Shown: positions 39,640-48,154, counted from the stretch's first letter. The stretch is 64,000 nt of DNA from Chloroflexota bacterium (GCA_016197225.1 JACPWC010000114.1:1-64000), one strand, 5' to 3'. Program-made: numbers and translations. The notes: generated by a model not told the origin, from the sequence alone.

Positions 39640-40188
39640 TCACGGCTTGAAATAGACCTGCCCCACGCCCATCGCTTCCAATCCCTCATCGGCCCAGTAA
39701 CTCACCAGCATCGAGTCATCTTCCAGCGCCTTGAAAAGCGCCGGGATGGCCGCCGGGTCTTTGATATGAGCCAGGGCGCGGGCGGCCAGCCGCCGCGTGG
39801 CCGCATCCTCAGCCTGCAAGGCTTCGAGCAACGCCGGAACTGCCGGCTTGCCGATCTGCTCCAGCGCGTCGGCGGCCAGGCGAGCCAGGAAGTCGCTGGA
39901 GTCTTTCAAGGTCTCGACGAGGGTTGGGACTGCCGAAGACTCGCGGCGCTGACCGAGGGCGACGATGGCGCACGCCCGCACGCCCGGATCGGGATCGGCG
40001 GCGGCGGCCAACAACGGGGCAACCGCCTCCGGTGTGGGCAACGAGGCCATCGCCCGGAGCGCCCACCAGCGAATATCGGGCGACTCCGAGCGAGAACGTT
40101 CAATCAATTGAGGGAAATCTTCAGGAATGATGTGAGACAGGCCGGCTTCGGCGCGGCTGTCATCGCCTGCAAAGAGATCGTCCAGCAT
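39640..40188 (-). CDS. HEAT-repeat protein
   Basis: A 182-residue solenoid of about five HEAT-like repeats of 30-32 residues (PDIRWWALRAMASLPTPEAV, PGVRACAIVALGQRRESSAV, DFLARLAADALEQIGKPAVP, AATRRLAARALAHIKDPAAI, and a last incomplete unit). No catalytic residues are seen; it is likely a cytoplasmic protein-binding scaffold. Similar short HEAT proteins in Chloroflexota and cyanobacteria include phycobilin-lyase relatives, but nothing supports that activity here. Its start lies 9 nt from a 27-bp palindrome, on the side facing the Trm112-like gene. Confidence 0.85.
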   Translation of the reverse strand: MLDDLFAGDDSRAEAGLSHIIPEDFPQLIERSRSESPDIRWWALRAMASLPTPEAVAPLLAAAADPDPGVRACAIVALGQRRESSAVPTLVETLKDSSDFLARLAADALEQIGKPAVPALLEALQAEDAATRRLAARALAHIKDPAAIPALFKALEDDSMLVSYWADEGLEAMGVGQVYFKP

Positions 40189-40196
40189 AGTTTTCC

Positions 40197-40223
40197 GTAG
40201 AGCAAGTTGGCAACTTGCTCTAC
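40197..40223. repeat. 27-bp palindrome, family A copy 2
   Basis: Arms GTAGAGCAAGTTG and CAACTTGCTCTAC around a central G. The palindrome occupies nearly the whole spacer between the HEAT gene and the Trm112-like gene on the minus strand and touches the latter's stop codon. Confidence 0.88.
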
Positions 40224-40447
40224 TAATCGGCCGGCGGGGGAACCGGCAGGGCGTCTTCGGCGGTGTTCACCCACTTGTCGCCCACATCAATCAGCATTAC
40301 CGGAATGTCATCACGAATCGGGTACTTCCGTTTGCAATCGGGTTCCTGGCAAACCAGCCAGGTATCTTTCACCAGCTTGAGCATGCCCTGCTTCTCACGC
40401 ACACAATGCGGGCATCGCAGAATATCGAGCAAATCTTGACTGACCAT
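40223..40447 (-). CDS. Trm112-family zinc-binding protein
   Basis: A 74-residue Trm112/YcaR-type protein: SQDLLDILRCPHCVREKQGM with the first Cys pair, TWLVCQEPDCKRKYPIRDDI with the second, and PVMLIDVGDKW at the end. In eukaryotes Trm112 is an activating partner of several RNA and protein methyltransferases; short bacterial homologues have been linked to tRNA or glycan methyltransferases. The zinc Cys residues are complete. It is followed by the HEAT gene and separated from the kinase gene by a strong terminator. Confidence 0.92.
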   Translation of the reverse strand: MVSQDLLDILRCPHCVREKQGMLKLVKDTWLVCQEPDCKRKYPIRDDIPVMLIDVGDKWVNTAEDALPVPPPAD

Positions 40448-40501
40448 TTAGGTTAAGCCTCCGTTGGCGCGAAGTATACCAGACACCCGGTGATTCAAAC
40501 C

Positions 40502-40536
40502 AAGACCCGGCGGGTTTCAGAAACCCGCCGGGTCTT
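40502..40536. terminator. Perfect 16-bp hairpin between kinase and Trm112-like genes
   Basis: AAGACCCGGCGGGTTT (40502-40517) and AAACCCGCCGGGTCTT (40521-40536) are exact complements around a CAG loop. It lies 12 nt beyond the kinase stop on the minus strand and would terminate that transcript. Confidence 0.88.
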
Positions 40537-40547
40537 TATGGTTCTAA

Positions 40548-42503
40548 TCACGGTTGCCAGACTGGCGAGAGGTCGGGGTCGAGTTTGGCCGTCAACCGCG
40601 TTGGTTTCTTGCCGTCGGCATCCATCACGTAAAGCTCAGGGTTGCCGTCGCGTTCGGAGATGAAGATGATCTTCGTGCCGTCGGGCGACCAGGCCGGGCT
40701 GTAATCTTTACCGGCGCTGTCCGTCAACCGGGCCGGTTCCGAGCCATCGGCATTCATGGCGTAAACCTCTTCGTCGCTCGTCTCGTTGGAATAAAACAGA
40801 ATCTTTGCCCCGTCTGGCGACCAGGCCGGGCCTTGATAGTCAACCGTGTCTTTCGTCGTCAGCCGGGTCTGTTCCGAGCCGTCGGGGTTCATCACGTAAA
40901 TTTGCCAGTGGCCGTCGCGGTTGGAGGCAAAGGCAATCTTCGAGCCGTCGGGCGACCAGGCCGGCGTGCTCTCACGGGCAAAGTTGCTGGTCAGCCGGGT
41001 CTCGTCGGAACCATCCGCGTTCATCAAGTAAACTTCCGCGTTGCCGTCGCGAAAAGAGATGTAGGCGATCTTCGAGCCATCGGGCGACCAACCTGGCTCG
41101 ACATCGTTGAAGTCGTTGCTCGTCAGCCGCGTCTGCTCCGAGCCGTCAGCGTTCATGGAATAGATTTCGGGTTTGCCGTTGCGGGCCGAGTGGAAGGCGA
41201 TCTTCGTTCCGTCGAACGACCAGGCCGGAGAACGATCCTCAGCCGGGGCATCCGTCAGGCGAGTCACGCTGGCGTCGGTGCCTTTGCCCGCCGTGAGCAA
41301 ATAGATTTCGTAATTGCCGTCGCGGTTGGAGACGAAGGCGATGCGGCTCGTGCCGCCGCCAAACTGGGTCGGGGCGCTGGTGGGCGTCGCGGCAGCGGTC
41401 GGCGCTTCTGTCGCGGTCGCGGGCAGAGGTGTTTCGGTTGCGATCACGGCGGGTGAGGTCGGGGTGGCGGCCACCACCTGGGTGGCGGTGGCAACGGCTA
41501 CTGGAACCGCCGTCGGCGTAGCCGGCCCGGCCAGCAGAGTCATCAATCGTCCCCAACCGCCCGTCACCGCCAATCCGATTCCAATCAGCACGATGCCGCC
41601 GATGATCGCCAATGCAATCTGAGGCAGGGCCATTCGTCTTTGAGGCGGCTGGGGTGAGTCGCCTGCGCCTTCTTTCGGCAGGCGGGCGGTTTGCATGGGG
41701 TCTACGCCGGTTCGCAGGCTGGCCCGCATGTCTTCCGCGTTCTGAAAACGCTCTTCGGGGTCAATGGCGAGCGCCTTGTCTATCACTTCGGCCAGGGCCG
41801 GGCTGACGTTCAACTCGCGGCGGGCCAGCGGCACAAACTTTTGCGGCTTCATGATCCGCGAGAGGGCGTCGGCGGGCGCTTCGCCGCTGAGGAGGGTGTA
41901 GAGCGTTGCGCCGAGCGCATACAGGTCGGAGCGGGCGTCGGTGTGGCCCATGCCGTACTGCTCCGGCGAGGCAAAGCCGGGGGTGAGGCCGCGCGCGCCG
42001 GTGGTGGTCACGCCGCCCTGCGTTCCCATTTCTTTGGCAATGCCAAAGTCCACCAGCACCGCCTGGCCCTCAGGCGTGATTTTGATGTTGGCCGGTTTGA
42101 TGTCGCGATGGATGATATTGCGCTTGTGCAAATAGTCGAGCGCGTTCAAGACCTGCTCGCCCCAGTGCCTCACGTCGGCTTCGGGCAGGGGGCCGAGGCG
42201 CTCCAGCCGTTGTTTGAGGTCGTCGCCTTCGATGAAGTCCATCACCAGATACTGGCCCTGGCCGGGGATGATGAAGTGATCGGTGACGCGGGGCAGGTTG
42301 GGGTGGCGGAGCGCGGCCAGCAGGCGGGCCTCGCGCTCAAACTGCTTTTGCGATTCTTCAGCGCCCAGTTGATTCTCTTTGATAGCGCAACGAATGTTCA
42401 AGCTTACGTCATGGGCGTCGTACACAGCGCCCATGCCGCCCTGGGCCAGAAAAGCATCAATTTGATAACGGTCGTGGAGGAGTTGGCCGGGAGAGAGGGG
42501 CAT
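40548..42503 (-). CDS. Ser/Thr protein kinase with extracellular PD40 propeller
   Basis: A 651-residue membrane kinase. Residues 13-270 are a Hanks-type kinase domain: glycine loop AQGGMGAVYDA (20-30), Lys42 in CAIKEN, HRDIKPANIK (132-141), VDFGIAKE with the DFG (152-154), and a GFASPEQYGMGHTDARSDLY activation segment. One membrane span is at about 292-315 (IALAIIGGIVLIGIGLAV). After a Thr/Pro/Ala linker, about six PD40/TolB-type repeats (each with a WSPDGSKIAF- or DGTKIIF-type core) form a beta-propeller. The propeller would sit outside the cell and sense a ligand or the wall. PASTA domains, common in such kinases, are absent. Substrates are unknown. Confidence 0.95.
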   Translation of the reverse strand: MPLSPGQLLHDRYQIDAFLAQGGMGAVYDAHDVSLNIRCAIKENQLGAEESQKQFEREARLLAALRHPNLPRVTDHFIIPGQGQYLVMDFIEGDDLKQRLERLGPLPEADVRHWGEQVLNALDYLHKRNIIHRDIKPANIKITPEGQAVLVDFGIAKEMGTQGGVTTTGARGLTPGFASPEQYGMGHTDARSDLYALGATLYTLLSGEAPADALSRIMKPQKFVPLARRELNVSPALAEVIDKALAIDPEERFQNAEDMRASLRTGVDPMQTARLPKEGAGDSPQPPQRRMALPQIALAIIGGIVLIGIGLAVTGGWGRLMTLLAGPATPTAVPVAVATATQVVAATPTSPAVIATETPLPATATEAPTAAATPTSAPTQFGGGTSRIAFVSNRDGNYEIYLLTAGKGTDASVTRLTDAPAEDRSPAWSFDGTKIAFHSARNGKPEIYSMNADGSEQTRLTSNDFNDVEPGWSPDGSKIAYISFRDGNAEVYLMNADGSDETRLTSNFARESTPAWSPDGSKIAFASNRDGHWQIYVMNPDGSEQTRLTTKDTVDYQGPAWSPDGAKILFYSNETSDEEVYAMNADGSEPARLTDSAGKDYSPAWSPDGTKIIFISERDGNPELYVMDADGKKPTRLTAKLDPDLSPVWQP

Positions 42504-42522
42504 AAGATGTTATTGATGATTT

Positions 42523-42600
42523 TTACCACAGAGTTCACCGAGAACACAGAGAAAACTCTGTGGGCTTTGTGCTCTCCGTGGTGAAACGATTCTACACAGA
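42523..42600. repeat. CACAGAG-word quasi-palindrome
   Basis: ACCACAGAGTTCACCGAGAACACAGAG on the left (42525-42551) and CTCTGTGGGCTTTGTGCTCTCCGTGGTG on the right are imperfect inverted copies, shown here only as bounded words: ACCACAGAG and CTCCGTGGTG. The spacer lies between the divergent kinase and hydrolase genes. A half copy is at 39030-39050. Confidence 0.7.
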
Positions 42601-42666
42601 GTTGAGCCGTCTTTTGCAGGTTTGAAGTATACTCCGCCCTACCAAAACGGCAAGGGAACTTTCGTC

Positions 42667-43536
42667 ATGATTCCAACTGATAACTTTCTGAAAGTGAACG
42701 GCCTGCGCCTGCACACTCGCGACTGGGCCGGCGCGGGGCAGGCTGTAATTCTCGTTCACGGGCTGGCTTCCAACGCCAAAATCTGGGATCGGGTTGCGCC
42801 GATTTTAGCCGGGCGCTTTCGCGTCCTCGCCCTGGATCAGCGCAGTCACGGCCAAAGCGAAGCGCCCGCCAGCGGCGATTACGGCTTCGACTCCATTTGC
42901 GCCGACCTGCATGGCGTGATTGAGGTTTCAGGTTTCTCCAGGCCGGTGATCGTGGGCCACTCGTGGGGCGCGAGCGTGGCCCTCGAATACGCCGCCCGCT
43001 GGCCGGACGGGGTGAGCGGCGTGGCGCTGGTGGACGGCGGCTTCCTTAGCCTGGGCAAACGCATGACGTGGCCCGAAGCCGAACAGCGGCTGGCCCCGCC
43101 GAGGCTGGCCGGGACGCCGCTGGCCGAATTCCGCGAGCGAGTCAAAACCTTCAGCGGCGAACTTTACAGCGAAGAACTGCTGGACATCATTCTCGGCAAC
43201 TTTGAGGTAATGCCGGACGACACCATCCGCCCGCACCTGGCTTTTGAGAATCACATGAAGATTGTGCGGGCGATGTGGGAAGAAGACGCCGAGCGGTTGT
43301 ACCCGCGCGTGCACTGCCCGGCTCTGTTCCTGCCTTGCCTCCCGCCAGAGCCGCGCGACGAACAAGCGGCGAACTTTATGCGCTTCAAGCGCGAGGGGGC
43401 CGTGCTGGCCGAGCGCCTCCTGCCCCAGGCTCGCATCGAGTGGCTGGCCGACTCCATTCACGACGTGCCACTACAAAGGCCGGCGTTGGTGGCGGAGAAG
43501 GTGGGGGAGTTTGTGGAGAGTGTGCGCGGCGGGTGA
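42667..43536 (+). CDS. Alpha/beta hydrolase
   Basis: A 289-residue alpha/beta-fold hydrolase: HTRDWAGAGQAVILVHGLAS with the oxyanion HG, RVLALDQRSHGQSEAPASGD, and the nucleophile elbow IVGHSWGASVALEYAARWPD (Ser in GHSWG). The acid is expected near LFLPCLPPEPRDEQ and the base His near WLADSIHDVPLQRP. A family landmark of lipases, esterases and haloperoxidase-like enzymes is clear; the substrate is not. The ATG at 42667 was chosen; the open frame extends 15 codons upstream. It is followed by the RHS island. It is the last intact housekeeping-like gene before that region. Confidence 0.92.
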   Translation: MIPTDNFLKVNGLRLHTRDWAGAGQAVILVHGLASNAKIWDRVAPILAGRFRVLALDQRSHGQSEAPASGDYGFDSICADLHGVIEVSGFSRPVIVGHSWGASVALEYAARWPDGVSGVALVDGGFLSLGKRMTWPEAEQRLAPPRLAGTPLAEFRERVKTFSGELYSEELLDIILGNFEVMPDDTIRPHLAFENHMKIVRAMWEEDAERLYPRVHCPALFLPCLPPEPRDEQAANFMRFKREGAVLAERLLPQARIEWLADSIHDVPLQRPALVAEKVGEFVESVRGG

Positions 43537-43549
43537 AGGGTTCTCCACA

Positions 43550-43978
43550 TCAAAATTCTGCGTGTAATATCTGCCCTGATCTATATCCTGAGCGAAGTCG
43601 AAGGAGAAGTTGAAGGGTCTGCCCACCTTCCACGCGCGTGGTCATGTTGCCATTGGCATCATACGAGTAGCTCTCGCCCGTCGAGAGGCCAGTGACGGCG
43701 TGCTTGTGAGCCGTGTCGCTGTAGGTATAGTTTGTATACTTCCAGTCCTGCTGGCCCGGGCTGAGCGCGCCGCGAATGAAGGAAGAGATGGCGCCTGAGG
43801 CGCTGGTGAAGCCGATGAAGTGCCCGCGATTGTTGGTGCCAATGCTGGCCGCGCCGAACGTGCCAGAGTTGGTGGCTGTGCCAACAAAAGCGTTGGGCCA
43901 GATGCTAACTCGCAGGATGTTGCCGAGTTCGTCGTAGTCGCAGGAATGCTGGTAAAGCGTGACGTTATTTTGGACGGT
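43550..43978 (-). pseudogene. RHS-repeat fragment 1
   Basis: A minus-strand open frame of about 140 residues (43550-43990) encodes one RHS/YD-repeat stretch (YDELGNILRVSIWPN, GAASIGTNNRGHFIGFTSAS, HAVTGLSTGESYSYDANGNM, TTRVEGG). It is nearly the same text as the start of the RHS gene at 46806-45244. After TTRVEGG it runs into unrelated sequence containing a CCTGAGCGAAGTCGAAGGAG repeat. It lacks start, core and toxin tip, so it is a remnant of a duplicated RHS cassette. The 3' end of the TolB-like gene abuts it. Confidence 0.85.
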
Positions 43979-45177
43979 CAGGGTTTCCAACTCGGCATAT
44001 ATTTGGAAATATCCCTAACTACAAGAGTTACTGTATTTGTACAAATGTCCGCAACATACAAATTAGAAATATCAGTGTCACTAGAGATAAAAGCAATATG
44101 TTGACTATCAGATGCCCAGCTAAAATCACGCACATCTAAGCCTTTTCCTTCTGCTATAACCTTTTGATTAGCTCCATCAGCATTCATGACAAGAATGGAA
44201 TTACCTGTTATTTCTCGATGTGTATCGGTAGTAATTGCTCCATATGCAATCACATGACCATCCGGTGACCATAGGGCTTTTATTTTGAGGGTATCGGTGC
44301 TCGTCAATTGTTTTCGCTCAATTCCACCTGGACTCATCACGTAAACCTGTTCGGGGCTGAATCCTGGCCCAGGCACCGATATAAACAAGATTGCCTTGCC
44401 TGATAAATGCCATTGAGGAATGGTTTCGCTAAACCCCTGGGATGGTAACTCTCGCAAGCCCAAGCCATCAAGTTCGATTGTATATATTCGCCGGACTACA
44501 CCTTGGCTATCTAACGCTGCATCAAAAGCGATGGTTCGACCATCTGAGGCCCAATCAGGGCGAGAAGGCCCAAATACTAGTCCCTTTGTCAAATTCGTTA
44601 GCACGAGCTTTTCGATATTTAGAATGTACAGATCGTTTGTTTCATTATTATCCAATCCGATGAGAGCAATCTCTTCGCCATCATCAGACCAACTGAATTC
44701 TTGTAGGGTTTTCAAGTTGGGAGTCAGCACACTTCTATTTGAGCCATCCGAATTTATTACGTACAGTTGATAGGCTTCCCAGGAACTTCCAGAGGCAAAA
44801 GCTATTCGTTGTCCATCTGGAGACCAAACAGGAGCAACGTCGTCTATGTTATTGTAAGTGATTTGTGTCAATTCGCCCCCATCTGCCCGCACAGTGTAAA
44901 TCTCCTGGTCGCCATCCCATTTTGCAACAAATACAATAAACATCGAGCCCAGATCAGGCACTTTTGAGACCATGCACGGATTAACAGTGGTAGGTTCATA
45001 GGTAGGAGTGAGAGTCCGTGTAGGTTGTGGAGGCAATGTCTTCTCGGCTAGCACCGGGGTAGCAGTATTTGAGGCTTCCGTCAAATGAGTAGGTTGTCCG
45101 TCAACAGTGATTGAGGGGGCGCAAGCCGCAGACAATACTAAAACGGTGACAAGCGTGAGCAAGCAAGTATTTTTCAT
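43978..45177 (-). CDS. PD40/TolB-like propeller lipoprotein
   Basis: A 399-residue exported protein. The signal peptide ends in a lipobox (LLTLVTVLVLSAACAPSI, Cys19). A short Thr/Pro linker leads to about six PD40 repeats (VWSPDGQRIAFAS, DWASDGRTIAFDA, LWSPDGHVIAYGA, SWASDSQHIAFIS and others) forming a TolB-like propeller. The final repeat ends DISKYMPSWKP, as is usual. Codon use is richer in A/T than the flanking genes, in line with its place inside the RHS island. The job of such lipoproteins is unknown; they may bind periplasmic or surface ligands. It shares architecture with the PD40 lipoprotein at 51288. Confidence 0.9.
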   Translation of the reverse strand: MKNTCLLTLVTVLVLSAACAPSITVDGQPTHLTEASNTATPVLAEKTLPPQPTRTLTPTYEPTTVNPCMVSKVPDLGSMFIVFVAKWDGDQEIYTVRADGGELTQITYNNIDDVAPVWSPDGQRIAFASGSSWEAYQLYVINSDGSNRSVLTPNLKTLQEFSWSDDGEEIALIGLDNNETNDLYILNIEKLVLTNLTKGLVFGPSRPDWASDGRTIAFDAALDSQGVVRRIYTIELDGLGLRELPSQGFSETIPQWHLSGKAILFISVPGPGFSPEQVYVMSPGGIERKQLTSTDTLKIKALWSPDGHVIAYGAITTDTHREITGNSILVMNADGANQKVIAEGKGLDVRDFSWASDSQHIAFISSDTDISNLYVADICTNTVTLVVRDISKYMPSWKP

Positions 45178-45243
45178 ATCCAGAGTCCGAATTGATAAAC
45201 TGGGGAGTTGCCAATATGAACTTTCTAATTGTATTGGAACTGG

Positions 45244-46806
45244 TCAGCAATAACTGCCTTTCCCACAGCCCGACGATTTTGGTATTAACTGATAGACTGT
45301 TGCGTTGTTGCGCTCTGCGATCTGGAACCAGCTTGTTGAGTTAGCAAAGCCCACGCCAACAAACAGATCAAATCGCTGGCCTTTGATTGCTCCACCCCGA
45401 TCCTGTACTTCAAAAACACCATCATAAGGAGTATGAGAAGCGAGAGCTGGTGCGTAAATTAAAGTGCCTTTTTCTAACTCTTTGGGTCCTGCGACTGAGT
45501 AGTAGGGTGTCAAGTTTCGAGCCAGGCCGAGCTTGAACATAGCATCTCCGGGATTGCCTACATGGTCAACATCAGATACTGTCCCGTCTTCACGCACATA
45601 ATTACCGTTTCTCCAATCGACTCTATAGTTTTCTTTATCCGCCCAATAGAGTTGGCTGGGGTTATCAATATGAATATATTGTCCTGAGTCAAGTAGCCCT
45701 GTACCCTGCATGACCACCCCGCCTCTCCCAAAAAGAAAATCTTCCTTTGCTTGCATATCTGGAATCCCTGGAATATCGGTTCCCGAGCCGGAGAAATAAC
45801 CGCTTTTTTCATCCGCATACACATAAGCAGAAAATGTATATTCCCCAAGCAACTGGAGATCGTAGTCGTCGAAGGGATTAGGAATATAACTACTATTGTC
45901 AGTACCCTCTTCGCAATCTTCTTCAAAGGCATATTCGCTATCACAATAACTATGCCCAGTAGGATCAATGAATTTCAACGGATTATTGATCGCGTAGCTG
46001 TATCTGTTCAAACTTTGTGGGTTCTTCCAATCCGGCACCACCGTATCCGCGCTAATGAACCTCCCCAGCTTTTGCGAGTAGAATCTCGCCCCAAAGCTGT
46101 ATATCCCCAGCCCGGTGTCAATCTGCCCGGTGAACAAATGCGCCGTCTTCAGGTCGGCTGTTGTGATGCGGCTCTCGCCAAACGGGTAATATCGTTGCTC
46201 GCCATTCGCCTCAATCGTCCCATCGGATTTCAGCAGAACACTGGCTGACCCCAGATGGTCACTCAGCATGTAATACACCGTGTTCGTCCCGCCCACGATG
46301 TCCACCCGCATCGCGCCGCCGGCAGGGTAATACGTCGTCTTCTTCGTCACCGTCCCGCCCGCGCTCAACTCAACTTCGTAGCTGCCAAGATAGAGCGTCG
46401 AAGTTCCATCCGGCTTGACCTTCTTCACCAAAGCGCCATCGGCATCATACACGAACGTCGTGGTCTGCGTGCCAACCACGACGGACGCAAGCCGATTTTC
46501 AACGTCAAAGGTTTGGGTATAAGTCGAGCCACCTTCCACGCGCGTCGTCATGTTTCCATTCGCATCATACGAATAGCTCTCGCCAGTGGAGAGGCCGGTG
46601 ACGGCGTGCGGCCTCACCGCGCCTGGGCCGCTGGCCGGGTAGGTATAGTTTGTGTACTTCCAGTCCTGCTGGCCCGGGCTGAGAGCGCCGCGAACAAATG
46701 AGGAGATGGCGCCTGAGGCGCTGGTGAAGCCGATGAAGTGCCCGCGATTGTTTGTGCCCACGCTGGCCGCGCCGAAGTTATTGGTTGGTGAAGGCGAATT
46801 CGGCAA
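45244..46806 (-). CDS. RHS-repeat protein with C-terminal 3D-domain-like tip, N-truncated
   Basis: 520 codons of an RHS protein. The N-terminal 270 residues are RHS/YD repeats (YTQTFDVENRLASVVVGTQT, VYDADGALVKKVKPDGTSTL) and end with the RHS core motif: YMLSDHLGSASVLLKSDGTI, YYPFGESRI, IDTGLGIYSFGARFYSQKLG, RFISADTVVPDWKNPQSLNRYSYAINNPLKFIDPTGH (given here in pieces). The tip (about 285-520) has no Cys-rich core but ends with a 3D-like domain (VFEVQDRGGAIKGQRFDLFV) as in MltA-type lytic enzymes, so it may act on the cell wall. A normal RHS protein is over 1000 residues; only the last repeats remain, without a signal peptide. It is probably no longer secreted. No matching immunity gene lies directly downstream. 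Confidence 0.85.
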   Translation of the reverse strand: MPNSPSPTNNFGAASVGTNNRGHFIGFTSASGAISSFVRGALSPGQQDWKYTNYTYPASGPGAVRPHAVTGLSTGESYSYDANGNMTTRVEGGSTYTQTFDVENRLASVVVGTQTTTFVYDADGALVKKVKPDGTSTLYLGSYEVELSAGGTVTKKTTYYPAGGAMRVDIVGGTNTVYYMLSDHLGSASVLLKSDGTIEANGEQRYYPFGESRITTADLKTAHLFTGQIDTGLGIYSFGARFYSQKLGRFISADTVVPDWKNPQSLNRYSYAINNPLKFIDPTGHSYCDSEYAFEEDCEEGTDNSSYIPNPFDDYDLQLLGEYTFSAYVYADEKSGYFSGSGTDIPGIPDMQAKEDFLFGRGGVVMQGTGLLDSGQYIHIDNPSQLYWADKENYRVDWRNGNYVREDGTVSDVDHVGNPGDAMFKLGLARNLTPYYSVAGPKELEKGTLIYAPALASHTPYDGVFEVQDRGGAIKGQRFDLFVGVGFANSTSWFQIAERNNATVYQLIPKSSGCGKGSYC

Positions 46807-46993
46807 TCAGGCGGTCAAGTGAGTCCCCCGAATCCACGGATAAGAACCTAAAAAATGCTTTTCGCTCAGCAAACTCGGCTTTATATACAAAACCGGTTTT
46901 CACCTGTTGGGCGCAAGACTGAAGCGCACTATTCACCTATTTTCGTAGGCTGATCAGTGATTTTCAGCTAGATGCCCTATCCGCAGATCCGGG

Positions 46994-47356
46994 TTATTCA
47001 TTTTGTGGTTCAAGTAGTTTGGAATCGAACCATACATCTTCGTAATTTTGTGCAAGTAGAAACCGCCAACCAGGTGGCAGTCCAAGGTATGGAACAACTT
47101 CTGGATACCATGTCTCAAGGTGAGCAATGTGCAACGGCTTAAAGAAACTTGGATCATCAGAAGGCTCTCCCTGCCCCGCCCAAATATACCAACCAGATGT
47201 ATCGCCCTCGGAGCGAATACGCAAGCCATTTAGCGGGTAAACGTGCTCTTTCGTATTCTCAGTTATGCCTATCTTCGAATTGATTAATACCGGTTCATAG
47301 ATAGCACCATGTTTTCTGCAAATCTCTTGTTGGCTACGAGCTATGTCAGGATTCAT
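46994..47356 (-). CDS. Imm33-like (DUF2185) immunity protein
   Basis: A 120-residue cytoplasmic protein. The segment GDTSGWYIWAGQGEPSDDPS, FFKPLHIAHL and LGLPPGWRFLLAQNYEDVWFD matches the Imm33/DUF2185 pattern of immunity proteins encoded beside polymorphic toxins. Its start overlaps the stop of the small frame at 47353-47538 (ATGA). An RHS core remnant lies upstream at 47967-48150, so the toxin once protected against was probably located between them and has been lost or shortened. The start at 47356 is preferred to an open-frame Met at 47431. The family call is made from memory of the motif. Confidence 0.75.
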   Translation of the reverse strand: MNPDIARSQQEICRKHGAIYEPVLINSKIGITENTKEHVYPLNGLRIRSEGDTSGWYIWAGQGEPSDDPSFFKPLHIAHLETWYPEVVPYLGLPPGWRFLLAQNYEDVWFDSKLLEPQNE

Positions 47357-47538
47357 TTTGTTTTTCCAAAGAGCAACTGTTTCATAAATTTTGAAAATTG
47401 ACTGAGCCGCCCTCCTTGCCGATAAGAGCAATCAGGGCAGTGTGATTGAACAGCATCTACACTCTTCATGCGCGTTGTATCAATTTCCCCAGTCTTATAG
47501 TATTCTACAACAAGAGCCTCTTTGTGATCGGCAAACAT
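47353..47538 (-). CDS. Small frame coupled to the Imm33-like gene, possible toxin remnant
   Basis: A 61-residue frame with one Cys pair (HCPDCSYRQGG) and a basic C-terminus (FSKFMKQLLFGKTK). Its stop overlaps the immunity start in ATGA, the usual sign of translational coupling between a toxin and its immunity gene. It may therefore be the residual C-terminal end of an RHS toxin tip; the CxxC with upstream His could be part of a zinc-dependent fold such as a deaminase, but nothing else of the domain is present. Function is not assigned. Confidence 0.45.
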   Translation of the reverse strand: MFADHKEALVVEYYKTGEIDTTRMKSVDAVQSHCPDCSYRQGGRLSQFSKFMKQLLFGKTK

Positions 47539-47617
47539 GGTATCTGCTGTTTACCGCACTCCACGCAAGGTTGGCCTTGCACCGCTTTTCTTTGAGCAGC
47601 TGTTACAGAGTTTGAAG

Positions 47618-47673
47618 AGCACGGATTGGCAGAATGTTCGGATTCTGATCAGTTCATTCTGCTAATCCGTGCT
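47618..47673. repeat. Inverted repeat in the RHS island
   Basis: AGCACGGATTGGCAGAATG (47618-47636) and CATTCTGCTAATCCGTGCT (47655-47673) match at 18 of 19 positions. It lies in the non-coding part between the Imm33 unit and RHS fragment 3. Confidence 0.85.
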
Positions 47674-47696
47674 ATCTCACGACGGGTCTCCCGACT

Positions 47697-47905
47697 TTAA
47701 CGGGAATGGGACGCGGATTCACGCGGATGAACGCAGATTTTGTTTTTTATCAGCGAAAATCAGTGTTCATCTGCGTCCCAAAACTTTTTTGGCTCTACCA
47801 GATTGAGTGTGAAAACCCTTAACACAAAGGCGCTAAGGCGCAAAGCCGCTAAGAAATAAACTGGTTTTTCTTTGCGCCCTGGCAACTTTGCGGCTTTGCG
47901 TTAAA
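47697..47905. repeat. Two dispersed quasi-palindromic repeats
   Basis: 47700-47777 has GGGACGCGGATTCACGCGG, AACGCAGATT, then TCAGCGAAAATCAG and CATCTGCGTCCCA, related to 9899-10006. 47815-47905 has AACACAAAGGCGCTAAGGCG, then CTTTGCGCCCTGGCAACTT and TGCGGCTTTGCGTTAA, related to 6590-6655 and 52298-52380. No gene is seen between 47539 and 47966. Confidence 0.7.
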
Positions 47906-47966
47906 AAATCCCGTTAAACCCGGAAGAGCCACTTTTTCACGTTAAATTTGGGAGAGCCCTCACGAC

Positions 47967-48150
47967 TCAAAAAGCACGGTTTGCCCGGTTGAAATTAGGC
48001 AAGCCATGTTTTTGTTGGGCGCTACCGAACGGCTCATAACTCCGTGTCAGGGTCACAACGCCGCCCGCATTCGCCAATTGTCTCACACTCCCCAGCGCAT
48101 CCGGCAGGTGGTAGGCAAAGCCGCCGGGTTGTTGACTGATATATAATCCG
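47967..48150 (-). pseudogene. RHS core fragment 3
   Basis: A short minus-strand frame reads YHLPDALGSVRQLANAGGVV and TLTRSYEPFGSAQQ, the RHS core motif just upstream of a toxin tip. It is a remnant of a third RHS copy whose body and tip are missing. Its 5' end is cut by the start of the MtaD gene region on the plus strand. Confidence 0.75.
48142..48147 (+). promoter_or_regulatory. -10 box abutting the mtaD start
   Basis: TATAAT at 48142-48147; the ATG at 48155 is 7 nt further on, so the transcript would be nearly leaderless. No good -35 is visible. Confidence 0.5.
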
Positions 48151-48154
48151 CCGC

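Noticed and set aside
41691-42584. 297-codon plus-strand frame over the kinase gene
   Set aside because: Antisense of the Hanks-type kinase domain with no motif of its own.
46779-46937. A 52-codon GTG-started minus-strand frame upstream of the RHS gene
   Set aside because: No convincing ribosome binding site or family match; it may be part of the lost RHS sequence but cannot be supported.
47618-47673. Inverted repeat as insertion-sequence ends
   Set aside because: Only 18 nt separate the arms, and no transposase is encoded nearby.
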